From Dyella acidiphila (GTDB lineage: Bacteria; Pseudomonadota; Gammaproteobacteria; Xanthomonadales; Rhodanobacteraceae): a stretch of DNA of 64,000 nucleotides. The stretch lies in assembly GCF_014863405.1 (NCBI RefSeq), contig NZ_JACZZA010000001.1, forward strand, positions 186,001 through 250,000. Direction: 5' to 3'. Shown here piece by piece: positions 28,065 through 37,387 of the stretch (positions are counted from its first letter, which is position 1; the number at the start of each line of letters is the position of its first letter). The notes below the pieces were generated by a model, which was given only the letters and a program-made list of their open reading frames with translations, was not told where the DNA came from and ran no database searches. The position numbers and the translations under genes are program-made.

Positions 28065-28664
28065 ATGCAACGCATCGTTCTCGCCAGCAGCAACCGCGGC
28101 AAGCTTGCCGAATTCAACGCCCTGCTCGCCGACAGCCAGTTCGAAGTGGTGCCGCAAGCCGAACTCGGCGTGGAAGACGCCGAGGAAACCGGGCTCACCT
28201 TCGTCGAAAACGCGCTGCTCAAAGCGCGTCATGCAGCGCAGGTCACCGGCCTGCCGGCGCTGGCCGACGACTCCGGCCTGTGCGTGGCCCATCTGCGCGG
28301 TGCGCCGGGCCTGTATTCGGCGCGCTACAGCGGCGGTCATGGCGACAGCGCGGCCAACAACGCAAAACTGCTGCGCGAACTCGATGGCGTGGGCGCCGAA
28401 CAGCGCGGCGCCTTCTTTATCAGCGTGCTGGCCTTGCTGCGGCATGCCGACGATCCGGCGCCGATCATCGCCGAGGGCCGCTGGCACGGACGCGTGCTGG
28501 AGGCGCCGCGCGGCGTGCACGGTTTTGGCTACGACCCGCTGTTCCTCCCGCACGAGCAACTGCTCAGCGCGGCCGAGTTGGAGCCGGCGGTGAAGAACCG
28601 TCTGAGCCACCGTGCGCAGGCGATGGCGCAGCTGCACGCGCGCATCGCCGAATTGCGCGCCTGA
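28065..28664 (+). CDS. rdgB: XTP/dITP diphosphatase RdgB
   Basis: A 199-residue non-canonical purine nucleoside triphosphatase (Ham1/RdgB). It removes dITP and XTP from the nucleotide pool. Motifs are VLASSNRGKLAEFNALL at the N-terminus, TFVENALLKARHA near 45, LADDSGLCV near 65 and GFGYDPLFLP near 150. It starts 4 nt after rph and ends 3 nt before hemW, so the three genes are probably one transcript. Confidence 0.97.
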   Translation: MQRIVLASSNRGKLAEFNALLADSQFEVVPQAELGVEDAEETGLTFVENALLKARHAAQVTGLPALADDSGLCVAHLRGAPGLYSARYSGGHGDSAANNAKLLRELDGVGAEQRGAFFISVLALLRHADDPAPIIAEGRWHGRVLEAPRGVHGFGYDPLFLPHEQLLSAAELEPAVKNRLSHRAQAMAQLHARIAELRA

Positions 28665-28667
28665 TCG

Positions 28668-29834
28668 ATGTCGCTGCTGCGCGCTCCACCGTTGGCGCTG
28701 TACGTCCATATGCCGTGGTGCGTAAAAAAGTGCCCGTACTGCGATTTCAATTCGCACGGGCTGCGCGGCGAACCGCCGTATGCGCGCTACGTGGAAACCT
28801 TGCTGGCGGATCTCGATGCCGATCGGCACGATTTCGGCGCCGCGCTGGAAGGCCGCACGATCACCAGCGTGTTTTTCGGCGGCGGCACGCCCAGTCTGTT
28901 CGCTCCCGAACTGATCGCCCGTTTCCTGGATGGCGCGCGCCAGCGCCTGCCGTTTGCGCAGGCCTGCGAGATCACCCTGGAAACCAATCCCGGCACGGTC
29001 GAGCACGGTCGTTTCGACGGCTATCTGGCAGCGGGGGTCAATCGCATCTCTTTCGGCATCCAGAGCTTCGACGACGCCAAGCTCAAGCGCCTGGGCCGCA
29101 TCCACTCGGCCGATGAAGCGGAAGCCGCGGTGAAATCGGCGCAGGACGCGGGCCTGGGCAATATCAATCTGGACCTGATGTATGCGCTGCCGGAACAGGT
29201 GCTCGACGGCGCCCTGGCCGATGTCGAGCGCGCCGTCGCACTGCAGCCCACACATATTTCGCACTACCAGCTCACGCTGGAACCCAACACCGTGTTCGCC
29301 GCCCACCCGCCGCCGCTGCCGGACGACGATGCGGCCTGGGCGATGCAGGAAGCCTGCGAGGCGCGCCTGGCCGCAGCCGGCTATGCGCAATATGAAATAT
29401 CCGCGTATGCCCAGGCCGGCCGGCGCTGCCAGCACAACCTCAATTATTGGCGCTTCGGCGACTACCTCGGGCTGGGCGCCGGCGCCCACGGCAAACTCAC
29501 CGATGCCGGCCAGGGCCAGGTCTTCCGGCGCTGGAAAGTGCGCCACCCCAATGCCTATCTCGAAGCCGGCGGCAGCGCCGGGCGCATCGGCGGCCATGCG
29601 GCCGTGGCGGCCGACGAGCTGCCTTTCGAGTACATGCTCAACGCCTTGCGCCTGATCGAAGGCGTGCCGGCCGCCGCCTTCAACGAGCGCACCGGCCTGC
29701 CCCTGGCACAGATCGCCGATCGCCTGGCCCAGGGCCGGCAGCGCGGCTGGCTGCAGACCGACCCCGGGCAACTGGGCACCACCGCCCTGGGGCAGCGCTT
29801 CCTCAACGACGTCATCGCCAGCTTCCTCGACTGA
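28668..29834 (+). CDS. hemW: Radical SAM heme chaperone HemW
   Basis: A 388-residue radical SAM protein related to coproporphyrinogen III oxidase HemN. The motif MPWCVKKCPYCDF (CxxxCxxC) binds the 4Fe-4S cluster. The HemW signature HNLNYWRFGDYLGLGAGAHG is near 260, and the C-terminal HemN domain contains FEYMLNALRLIEGV. HemW proteins insert heme into respiratory enzymes rather than oxidise coproporphyrinogen. In rdgB-hemW pairs this is the usual annotation. A cytochrome bd operon lies 5 kb downstream but is not linked transcriptionally. Confidence 0.95.
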   Translation: MSLLRAPPLALYVHMPWCVKKCPYCDFNSHGLRGEPPYARYVETLLADLDADRHDFGAALEGRTITSVFFGGGTPSLFAPELIARFLDGARQRLPFAQACEITLETNPGTVEHGRFDGYLAAGVNRISFGIQSFDDAKLKRLGRIHSADEAEAAVKSAQDAGLGNINLDLMYALPEQVLDGALADVERAVALQPTHISHYQLTLEPNTVFAAHPPPLPDDDAAWAMQEACEARLAAAGYAQYEISAYAQAGRRCQHNLNYWRFGDYLGLGAGAHGKLTDAGQGQVFRRWKVRHPNAYLEAGGSAGRIGGHAAVAADELPFEYMLNALRLIEGVPAAAFNERTGLPLAQIADRLAQGRQRGWLQTDPGQLGTTALGQRFLNDVIASFLD

Positions 29835-29897
29835 ACGCATGACGCCAAGCCGGAACCGGCTTACACTTTCGCCTGGGGAAATTCTGAGATCTGGGTC

Positions 29898-32294
29898 ATG
29901 GATGTGGAACCGAAGGTGCATCCGTCTGCCGCCCGCGACCGTGCTTACCGTGCCAGCCACGGTGACCGGCCCGTGCGCGTGCGCCGCTTGATCGATGCGG
30001 CCTGCACGCTGTGCGATCACTGGGTAGAGCCGACGCTGCGCCTGTGCCTGGATCGCTTCGACAAGCGCCTGTACGAACTGGCCGAAAAATCGCGCAATCA
30101 CCTGGAGCAGCAACGCTGCTTCGACAGCCGCAACCTGATCCAGCAAGGACGCGACGGCCTGATCCAGTCCTTCGCCGCGCGCCTGCGCGACAGTTTCGAG
30201 CAGATGGGCGATATCGACGACGGCGAAGAACAACCGCTGAGCCTGCAATCGCTGACCCTGCTCGACCGCACCGAGCACGAACTCAACGCCGCACTCGACA
30301 AACTTGCCGCGCGCACCGAAGCGCACAACGGCGCGCTGCTGTCGGAGCTGTCGTATCGCCTCGCCGTACTGGTCGGCACGCCGCCGCTGGAAGGCATGGA
30401 TCTGCCGCCGGGCCCGCAAAACATGGCGCGGATCCTGCGCGCCGCCAGCGAACCGCTGAATCTGCCGATCGAACACCGGCTGATCCTGCTGCAAGTGTTC
30501 GAAGGCAGTGTCGGCGGTGCGCTGGTGTCGCTGTACGAAGGCATCAACGCCAAGCTGCTCGGCGACGGCATCCTGCCGCAGCTGCGTCCGTTTGCCGCCG
30601 CGCGGCCCACGCACGGGCCGGCCCAACAGAACATGCAGCCGACCGCGACGCCCGCGACCAATCCGGCGGCTGGCAACAATGCCGAGCGCAGCGAACCCAT
30701 CGCCGTACTGGAAACCCTGCGCGACCTGCTCTCGCGCCAGCGCGTCGCCGCTGCCGGTCCGGTGCCCAGCGCCAGCGGCCGCACTGCCAGCCAGGAAGAA
30801 CTGCAAGTGGCCCTGTCGGCCCTGCAGCAGCACATGGTGCAGGTCACCGACCACACCAGCCGCGAACTGCGCAGCGCGCAGCGTCTGCACGAAGAACTGC
30901 TGCTGCAGCTCAATGCGGGGCTGCCGCCGGGCGCGCCGGGCATGCAGCTCACCGCCGAGCAAGGCGATACGGTGGAACTGGTCGCCATGCTGTTCGAGCA
31001 GTTGGCCACCCAACTGCACCAGGGTGGCGACGGCAGCGATGCGCGCCAGCTGCTGGGCAATCTGCAATTGCCGATGCTGCGCATGGCGGTCAGCGACCGC
31101 GACTTCTTCAATCAGCGCGAACATCCTGCACGCCAGATGCTGGGCAAGCTGGCCGAAGCGATCGACAACTGGCTCGACGGCCCTGATGGCGAAACCGATC
31201 ACCAACTGCTGGGCAAGCTCAGCCACCTGGTGGAACGCACGCAGCAGGAACCGCCCACGGCAGGTCTCTACACCAGCCTGCTGGCCGATATCGAATATCA
31301 CCTGGCACAGCTGTCGCGCAAAGCGCAGGCCGCCGAACGTCGCCACGTCGAAGCCATGCAAGGCCGCGAGCGGCTGGAGCAGGCACGCCGGCGCGCCGAC
31401 GAATTGATGTCCGAACGGCTGAAGGCCGCCTCGCCGCGTGGCCTGCTGCGCACCCTGCTCGAACGTGCCTGGACCGACGTGCTGGCGCTGAACCTGCTGC
31501 GCCATGGCGAGGACAGCGACGGCTTCCGCCAGCAACTGCGCATCACCGATCAATTGCTCGGCCAGTTCCCGGTCAACGATGCCGTGCTGCTGCGCCATGA
31601 AGTGGAAACCGGCCTGCAGCAAATCGGCATGAACAGCGAAGAGGCCGAACAGGTCGCGCAGCGGCTGATCGGCGTCGAAGCGCCGCAAGCTAGCGAACCG
31701 GCCAGTGTGTCCGCGGAGGCCCCTGCGCCGGTTGCCGCGTCGCTCGCCACCGTCACGCCAATCAATATCGACCTGGCCGCGCATGCGCCGCAGCCTGCCG
31801 AAACGCCGCTGCCCGCCGTCGCCGCCGCCAAGCCCACCCCGGCCCCGGTGCGTACCGCCGAAGCGCCCAGTGCCACCGATCTGGCCATCCGCCTCAAGCA
31901 GCGCCAGCGGCTGGGCGAACAGCGGGGCCAGGAAGCGGCGCACCCGACTCATGCCGCCGTGGTACCCCCGCTTGGGCTGCGCGAAGCACGCATCCACAAT
32001 CGCCTGCGCCAGCTGCCGTTCGGCAGTTGGTTCGAATTCACCGACCCGGCCACGGGCGAAACCATCCAGCGCAAGCTGGCCTGGTTCTCGCCGGTATCGG
32101 GCAATAGCCTGTTCGTGAATCGCCGCGGCCAGCGCAGCGATGTCATGAACCTGCAGGAGCTGGCGCGCGCCATCGCCAACGGCCGCGTGCGCGAGCTGCC
32201 GCCGCAGAACGAAAACATGCTCGACCGTGCCTGGCACGCCCTCACCACCAGCCTGCTGCGGCCGGCGTCGCCACTGCCGGAGGCCCGCTCATGA
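29898..32294 (+). CDS. DUF1631 family protein
   Basis: A 798-residue soluble protein of the DUF1631 family, known mainly from gammaproteobacteria. It is predicted to be almost wholly helical and rich in Gln, Glu, Arg and Leu (for example HLEQQRCFDSRNLIQ near 71). Low-complexity Ala/Pro linkers lie at about 235-265 and 595-660. The last 110 residues are different: a compact part with a PFGSWFEFTDPATGETIQRK segment and FVNRRGQRSDVM that looks like a small beta-barrel. Function is unknown. It overlaps the next gene, a PilZ protein, by ATGA. The pair suggests a cyclic-di-GMP-linked role, perhaps in motility or adhesion. Confidence 0.85.
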   Translation: MDVEPKVHPSAARDRAYRASHGDRPVRVRRLIDAACTLCDHWVEPTLRLCLDRFDKRLYELAEKSRNHLEQQRCFDSRNLIQQGRDGLIQSFAARLRDSFEQMGDIDDGEEQPLSLQSLTLLDRTEHELNAALDKLAARTEAHNGALLSELSYRLAVLVGTPPLEGMDLPPGPQNMARILRAASEPLNLPIEHRLILLQVFEGSVGGALVSLYEGINAKLLGDGILPQLRPFAAARPTHGPAQQNMQPTATPATNPAAGNNAERSEPIAVLETLRDLLSRQRVAAAGPVPSASGRTASQEELQVALSALQQHMVQVTDHTSRELRSAQRLHEELLLQLNAGLPPGAPGMQLTAEQGDTVELVAMLFEQLATQLHQGGDGSDARQLLGNLQLPMLRMAVSDRDFFNQREHPARQMLGKLAEAIDNWLDGPDGETDHQLLGKLSHLVERTQQEPPTAGLYTSLLADIEYHLAQLSRKAQAAERRHVEAMQGRERLEQARRRADELMSERLKAASPRGLLRTLLERAWTDVLALNLLRHGEDSDGFRQQLRITDQLLGQFPVNDAVLLRHEVETGLQQIGMNSEEAEQVAQRLIGVEAPQASEPASVSAEAPAPVAASLATVTPINIDLAAHAPQPAETPLPAVAAAKPTPAPVRTAEAPSATDLAIRLKQRQRLGEQRGQEAAHPTHAAVVPPLGLREARIHNRLRQLPFGSWFEFTDPATGETIQRKLAWFSPVSGNSLFVNRRGQRSDVMNLQELARAIANGRVRELPPQNENMLDRAWHALTTSLLRPASPLPEARS

Positions 32295-32623
32295 ACGAAC
32301 AGCGCCGCGCCCCGCGCAAGCGTCCGGATTACAGCGTGACGGTGATGGATGCGATCACCGGCCAGCCGCTGGGCCATCTGGGCAATCTGTCCAGCAACGG
32401 CATGCTGCTGATTGGCCAGCGCGTGCCGCGCAGCGAGGCGGTGTACCAGGTGAGCCTGCCGCTGCCCAAGCACGACGGCACCGCGCCGACCATCGAGATC
32501 GGCATCCAGGAGCAATGGCACGAGCCGGCGGCCACGCCCGGCCAGACCTGGGCCGGCTACCGCATCATCGCCATCGGCAGCGGCGATGCTTCGCAGCTGG
32601 AGCATTGGTTGCAGCAGGCTTGA
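32291..32623 (+). CDS. PilZ domain cyclic-di-GMP-binding protein
   Basis: A 110-residue single-domain PilZ protein with both canonical ligand motifs: RRAPRKRP (RxxxR) at residues 5-12 and NLSSNGM (N/DxSxxG) at about 32-38. It should bind cyclic di-GMP and signal to a partner. The start ATG overlaps the stop of the DUF1631 gene, so the two products are made together and probably interact. It is followed by a 300-nt gap containing palindromic repeats. Confidence 0.92.
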   Translation: MNEQRRAPRKRPDYSVTVMDAITGQPLGHLGNLSSNGMLLIGQRVPRSEAVYQVSLPLPKHDGTAPTIEIGIQEQWHEPAATPGQTWAGYRIIAIGSGDASQLEHWLQQA

Positions 32624-32668
32624 TGATTTTTTCGCCGGCTGAAACTTGAAGGCAAATCTCACTGCGCC

Positions 32669-32791
32669 GTCATTCCCGCGAAATAGGGTTCGCGGGGAGC
32701 GCGCATGGATGTGCTCGGTCTTGATGAGCAAGGAATCGATCTTGGCCTGAAGCCCCAGGTCAAAGTGGATTCCCGCTTTCGCGGGAATGAC
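32669..32791. repeat. REP-like paired palindromic element
   Basis: A unit beginning GTCATTCCCGCGA at 32669-32681 is matched by its reverse complement TCGCGGGAATGAC at 32779-32791. An inner palindrome TTCCCGCTTTCGCGGGAA lies at the right end. The same TCATTCCCGCGAAAGCGGGAATGA palindrome recurs at 48504-48529. This is the form of a dispersed REP/BIME-type element. It fills most of the 300-nt gap between the PilZ gene and pepQ. Confidence 0.8.
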
Positions 32792-32923
32792 GGCCTTGAG
32801 AGCGCAAGGGCACACAAGCGCTGCGATATGGCAACGCCACACCGTCGGCGCAACCTGTCCTCGACAAAGCCCCATCAAACATCGCGCTAAACTTCCGGGC
32901 TGAAGCCAACGCCGGAACATCGC

Positions 32924-34243
32924 ATGAGCCAGGATCTTGCCCCGCTGTATGCCCAACACATTGCCACCCTGCGCGTGCGTGCCGACAAGGCGCTGGCGCT
33001 GGGTGGTTTCGACCATCTGCTGATCGCCGCCAGCACGCCGCTGCGCAAATTCCTCGACGACCAGGATTACCCCTTCGTCGCCAGCCCGCATTTCCGTCAC
33101 TGGCTGCCGCTGACCGACACGCCCGGCAGCTGGGTGGTCTATACGCCGGGGCATAAGCCCAAGCTGATTTTCGTGCAGCCGCGCGACTACTGGCATGTGG
33201 TACCGGCGGTGCCCAGCGGCTACTGGGTGGATCAGTTCGAAATCAGCATCGTGCGCACGGCGGCGGAAGCGGTGGCTGCGCTGCCGAAGGACAACACCGC
33301 CGTGATCGCACCGGATTGCCCGCCGATCGACGGCCTGGACGTAAACAATCCGCAGCCGTTGGTCGATTACCTGCATTGGCATCGCAGCTACAAGACGCCG
33401 TACGAACTGGCGCTGATGCGCCAGGCCAGCGTGATCGGCGCGCGTGCGCACCGCGCCGCAGAGCAAGCCTTCCGTGCCGGCGAAAGCGAGTTCGGCATCC
33501 ACATGGCCTATCTCGCTGCGGCGCGCCAGATCGATGCCGAACTGCCCTATGCCAATATCGTCGGCCTCAACGAACACGGTGCAGTGCTGCACTACACGCA
33601 CTTCGACCGCGTAGCACCGGCACAGAGCCGCTCGTTCCTGATCGACGCAGGCGCCAGCGCGGCCGGCTACGCCAGCGACATCACTCGCACCTATGCCGCC
33701 CAGGGTCACTCGGAGTTCCAGGCACTGATCGACAGCGTCGAACAGGCGCAGCTTGGTTTTGTAGCCAAGGTGATGGCCGGCCAGAGCTATCCGGAGCTGC
33801 ACATCCACGCGCATCACATGCTGGCCGAAGTACTGCGCGAACACGGCGTGCTGCGCATGAGTGCGCAGAGCGCGGTACAGTCCGGCGTTACCGCCACTTT
33901 CTTCCCGCATGGCCTGGGCCATCCGATCGGGCTGCAGGTGCACGACGTCGCCGGCTTCCAGGCGAGCGAAACCGGCGGCAGCATTGCGCGCCCCGAGGGC
34001 CACCCTTATCTGCGCATGACGCGTGCACTGGAACCAGGCATGGTGGTCACCATCGAACCGGGCCTGTACTTCATCGACATGCTGCTGGAAGAACTGCGCA
34101 CCAGGCCGGAAGCCAAAGACATCGACTGGGCCAAGGTCGACACCTTCCGCCCGTACGGCGGCATCCGCATCGAGGACGATGTGGTATGCACACACGGCGA
34201 ACCGGAAAATCTCACCCGCGATGCCTTCGCCCTGCTGAAATAA
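32924..34243 (+). CDS. pepQ: Xaa-Pro dipeptidase PepQ
   Basis: A 439-residue metallopeptidase of family M24 that cleaves dipeptides with a C-terminal proline. The N-terminal domain covers about 1-150. The pita-bread catalytic domain has the metal ligands in IDAGASAAGYASDITRTY, FFPHGLGHPIGLQVHD, TIEPGLYFID and IRIEDDVV. The length agrees with E. coli PepQ (443). It is a single gene followed by a terminator. Confidence 0.95.
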   Translation: MSQDLAPLYAQHIATLRVRADKALALGGFDHLLIAASTPLRKFLDDQDYPFVASPHFRHWLPLTDTPGSWVVYTPGHKPKLIFVQPRDYWHVVPAVPSGYWVDQFEISIVRTAAEAVAALPKDNTAVIAPDCPPIDGLDVNNPQPLVDYLHWHRSYKTPYELALMRQASVIGARAHRAAEQAFRAGESEFGIHMAYLAAARQIDAELPYANIVGLNEHGAVLHYTHFDRVAPAQSRSFLIDAGASAAGYASDITRTYAAQGHSEFQALIDSVEQAQLGFVAKVMAGQSYPELHIHAHHMLAEVLREHGVLRMSAQSAVQSGVTATFFPHGLGHPIGLQVHDVAGFQASETGGSIARPEGHPYLRMTRALEPGMVVTIEPGLYFIDMLLEELRTRPEAKDIDWAKVDTFRPYGGIRIEDDVVCTHGEPENLTRDAFALLK

Positions 34244-34296
34244 GCGCTGCCTTGCCATGCCTGACCGATCAGGCATGGCACACCGGCAATACCACC

Positions 34297-34332
34297 GCGC
34301 CGCGGGCCGCACCGGCCCCGGCGCTTTTTTTT
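34297..34332 (+). terminator. Rho-independent terminator after pepQ
   Basis: GC-rich stem with one bulged base, starting GCGCCG at 34297 and closing CGGCGC by 34324. It is followed by eight T residues on the plus strand, 54 nt after the pepQ stop. Confidence 0.85.
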
Positions 34333-34660
34333 GCCTGCGCGGGGGCAGCATCGCCGTGCGGTCATTCGACGCAGAAACGTCAAACAGTCCGATCCTCGTC
34401 AACAATTTGTACACGCAGTTGACCCCCGCCAGCCCCGTGGACAGATGGACGCCAACATGTTTCTTGATCGCCTACGCGAGTAGGATGGGCGTATCCCGTA
34501 GGGGGCAAGCCATGCTGATCAAGCGGAAGTCGCTTCCGTTGTTCGCTCGGCCCTGGGCCAGACGTCCAGGTATTACGCATTTAGCTTATTTTCGCTGGCC
34601 GCGGCCCATCGCCGGCCGCGCCGCGCACGCTTTCGTCTTCTCCGCCAAGGAGCCTTCCCT
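34333..34660. promoter_or_regulatory. Leader region of the cydABXDC operon
   Basis: About 330 nt without a credible gene between the pepQ terminator and cydA. It should contain the cyd promoter. I do not find a clear FNR/Anr box (TTGAT-N4-ATCAA); only half-site-like TTGAT at about 34463 is visible. AAGGAG at 34648-34653 is the cydA ribosome binding site. Confidence 0.45.
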
Positions 34661-36241
34661 ATGCACGACATGACCGTCGTCGAATTATCGCGCCTGCAAT
34701 TCGCCCTGACCGCGCTGTACCACTTCCTGTTCGTCCCGCTCACGCTGGGCATGTCCTTCATGCTGGCGGCGATGGAAACGGTCTATGTGATTACCGGCCG
34801 GGACATCTACAAGCACATCGTGCAGTTCTGGTCCAAATTATTTCTGATCAATTTCGCCCTGGGCGTGGCCACCGGCCTCACCATGGAATTCGAGTTCGGC
34901 ACCAACTGGTCGTTCTATTCCAGCTTTGTGGGCGACATCTTCGGCGCACCGCTGGCGATCGAAGGACTGATGGCGTTTTTCCTTGAATCCACCTTCGTAG
35001 GCCTGATGGTGTTTGGCTGGGACCGCCTGCGTCCCGGCCAGCATCTGGCGGTAACTTACCTGGTGGCACTGGGCTCGAATCTGTCGGCACTGTGGATTCT
35101 GATCGCCAACAGCTTCATGCAGATGCCGGAAGGTGCGCATTTCAATCCGGCCACCATGCGCATGGAACTGACCAGCCTGTCCGAGCTGATCTTCAGCCAC
35201 GATGCGCAGGCCAAGTTCGTGCACACCAGCATTGCCGGCTATGTCACCGCAGCCGTGTTCGTGGCCGGTGTCAGCGCCTGGTATCTGCTGAAGAACCGGC
35301 ACGTAGAGCTGGCTCGGCGCTCGTTTCGCATGGCAGTGTTGTTCGGCGTACTCGCCACCGCCGGCGTAATCACCCTGGGCGACGCGCTGGGCTTCGTCGG
35401 TGCGCAGGCCCAGCCGACCAAGCTGGCCGCGATGGAAGGACTGTGGAAGACCGAACCGGCACCGATGCCGTTCAACCTGATCGCCTTCCCTTCGCAGACT
35501 TATCAGACCAACTACGGCGCGATCCAGGTGCCGTATGCACTGTCGCTGCTGGTCACGCACTCGTTCACCGGCAGTGTGCCGGGCATCAACCAGCTGGAAG
35601 CCGAAGCGAATCTGCGCATCCGCGACGGCATACCGGCCGTGGCGGCCTTGAAAACCTTGTCGACCGATCCGGACGATGCCGGTGCGCAGGCGATCTTCCA
35701 CGCCCATGAGAAAAATCTCGGCTACGGCTTCCTGGTGCAGCGCTACGCACCCGATATATCCCTGGTGACCGATGCGCAGATCGATGCCGCCGCGCACGAT
35801 GCGATTCCGCAGGTGGCGCCGGTGTTCTGGTCGTTCCGCCTGATGGTCGCCTTCGGCCTGGCGATGCTGGCGTACTTCGTGCTCGCGGTGATCTACACCA
35901 TGCGCAATATCGTCGAGCGCAAGCGCTGGTTCCTGCTGGTTGCGTTGTGGATGATCCCGGTGCCGTTCCTGGCCTGCGAAATGGGCTGGCTGGTGGCCGA
36001 GCTCGGGCGCCAGCCGTGGACGGTGTTCGGCGTGCTGCCCACCTGGATGTCCGCATCCACGCATAGCGTGGGCTACATGGTGTTCTCGCTGATCGGCTTC
36101 GTCACGCTGTACACCGCTTTCATCATCGTGGAGATGTACCTGATGGTGCGCACGATCCGCCGCGGGCCCGACGACATACACGGCGCACCCGCTTCCCACA
36201 CATCGCAGGCGGAACGCCTGGCCGGCTACGCGGAGGGTTGA
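34661..36241 (+). CDS. cydA: Cytochrome bd ubiquinol oxidase subunit I
   Basis: A 526-residue polytopic membrane subunit, close in sequence and length to E. coli CydA (522). Visible features are the N-terminal SRLQFALTALYHFLFVPLTL with the axial heme b595 ligand His 21. The His of QAKFVHTSIAGYVTA, near 188, corresponds to the heme b558 ligand. The GRQPWTVFGVLPT block follows the Q-loop. The long form of the quinol-binding loop is present, as in bd-I rather than the short cyanide-insensitive type. The enzyme oxidises ubiquinol and reduces oxygen to water at low oxygen tension. A strong AAGGAG lies before the ATG at 34661; a second ATG 9 nt later is possible. Confidence 0.97.
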   Translation: MHDMTVVELSRLQFALTALYHFLFVPLTLGMSFMLAAMETVYVITGRDIYKHIVQFWSKLFLINFALGVATGLTMEFEFGTNWSFYSSFVGDIFGAPLAIEGLMAFFLESTFVGLMVFGWDRLRPGQHLAVTYLVALGSNLSALWILIANSFMQMPEGAHFNPATMRMELTSLSELIFSHDAQAKFVHTSIAGYVTAAVFVAGVSAWYLLKNRHVELARRSFRMAVLFGVLATAGVITLGDALGFVGAQAQPTKLAAMEGLWKTEPAPMPFNLIAFPSQTYQTNYGAIQVPYALSLLVTHSFTGSVPGINQLEAEANLRIRDGIPAVAALKTLSTDPDDAGAQAIFHAHEKNLGYGFLVQRYAPDISLVTDAQIDAAAHDAIPQVAPVFWSFRLMVAFGLAMLAYFVLAVIYTMRNIVERKRWFLLVALWMIPVPFLACEMGWLVAELGRQPWTVFGVLPTWMSASTHSVGYMVFSLIGFVTLYTAFIIVEMYLMVRTIRRGPDDIHGAPASHTSQAERLAGYAEG

Positions 36242-36244
36242 TCG

Positions 36245-37378
36245 ATGGATACGTATGCAACGCTGCAATGCATCTGGTGGCTGCTGCTGGGCGTGCTGCT
36301 GATCGCCCTGGCGGTGATGGTCGGCATGGACATGGGCGTGGGCACGATCCTGCGCTACGTCGGCCGCAGCGATGTGGAACGCCGCGTGGCGCTCAACATC
36401 ATCGGGCCGCACTGGGACGGCAACCAGGTCTGGTTCGTGCTTGGCGGCGGCGCGGTGTTCGCCGCGTTTCCGCTGATCTACGCCACCGCGTTCTCCGGCT
36501 TCTACGTGGTGATGCTGCTCTTGCTGTGGAGCATGATCATGCGCCCGCTGGGTTTCGAATACCGCAGCAAGCTGCCATCGCAAAGCTGGCGCAACACCTG
36601 GGACTGGGCCTTGTTCATCAGCGGCCTGGTGCCGATGGTGGTGTTCGGTGCGGCGTTCGGCAATCTGTTCCAGGGCGTGCCGTTCTATTTCGAATGGAAT
36701 GTCACCTCGCACTACACCGGCTCCTTTTTGGCGTTGCTGAATCCGTTCGCGATCCTGTGCGGTGTGCTGTCCTTGTCGCTGTCGGTCTTGATGGGCTCGG
36801 TGACGGTGATGAACGGCGCCGAGGATGTGATCTACGAACGTGCGCGCGGCCTGGCGCGCACGGCAGCGATCGTGGCCATGGTGCTGTTCGCCATCGGTGG
36901 CGTCTGGGTGCACGGCATGCCCGGCTACCGCATCGCACGCGCGCCCGGCGCCGGTGTGGCGCAAACACCGCTGCAGCAGAGCGTGACGCATGCGGACGGT
37001 GCATGGCTGGCCAACTTCAACGCGCATCCGCTGCTGTGGGCGCTGCCGCTGCTCGGCTTCGCCGGCATGCTGCTGTGCCTGCTGGCGGCGAACGCACGCC
37101 GTTCGCACCTGGCCTGGTGGCTGGGCGCGCTGGCCTGGCTGGGTGTGATCGCCACCGCAGGTGCGTCGCTGTTTCCGTTCCTGCTGCCGTCCAGCAGCAC
37201 GCCGGACCAGAGCCTCACCATCTGGAACTCCAGCTCCAGCCAGCTCACCCTGGCCTGGATGCTCGGCTTTGCGCTGGTATTCGTGCCGCTGATCATCTGG
37301 TACACCAGCTGGGCCTTCTACGTGATGCGCGGCAAGGTCAGCGCGGAACGCATCGCCAACGACGAGCACGCTTACTGA
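36245..37378 (+). CDS. cydB: Cytochrome bd ubiquinol oxidase subunit II
   Basis: A 377-residue polytopic subunit, very similar in plan to E. coli CydB (379). It begins with a first helix containing LIALAVMVGMDMGVGTILRY and IIGPHWDGNQVWFV, the most conserved blocks of the family. CydB supports CydA structurally and forms the pseudo-symmetric half of the oxidase. It starts 3 nt after cydA. The cydX-like gene starts 9 nt after its stop. Confidence 0.97.
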   Translation: MDTYATLQCIWWLLLGVLLIALAVMVGMDMGVGTILRYVGRSDVERRVALNIIGPHWDGNQVWFVLGGGAVFAAFPLIYATAFSGFYVVMLLLLWSMIMRPLGFEYRSKLPSQSWRNTWDWALFISGLVPMVVFGAAFGNLFQGVPFYFEWNVTSHYTGSFLALLNPFAILCGVLSLSLSVLMGSVTVMNGAEDVIYERARGLARTAAIVAMVLFAIGGVWVHGMPGYRIARAPGAGVAQTPLQQSVTHADGAWLANFNAHPLLWALPLLGFAGMLLCLLAANARRSHLAWWLGALAWLGVIATAGASLFPFLLPSSSTPDQSLTIWNSSSSQLTLAWMLGFALVFVPLIIWYTSWAFYVMRGKVSAERIANDEHAY

Positions 37379-37387
37379 GGAGCCGCC

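Noticed and set aside
27254-28222. N-terminal extension of yicC
   Set aside because: The frame is open but lies antisense to rph and rdgB; YicC proteins start with MIRSMT as found at 27253.
27930-32237. 1435-codon open frame on the minus strand
   Set aside because: Fully antisense to rdgB, hemW and the DUF1631 gene, all with strong homology. It has His/Gln/Arg-rich composition typical of GC-rich antisense frames and no homology.
31949-34414. 821-codon open frame on the minus strand
   Set aside because: Antisense to the end of the DUF1631 gene, the PilZ gene and pepQ, and it runs across a REP element.
34257-34673. 138-codon frame before cydA
   Set aside because: Runs through the pepQ terminator and into the cydA start; no homology or ribosome binding site.
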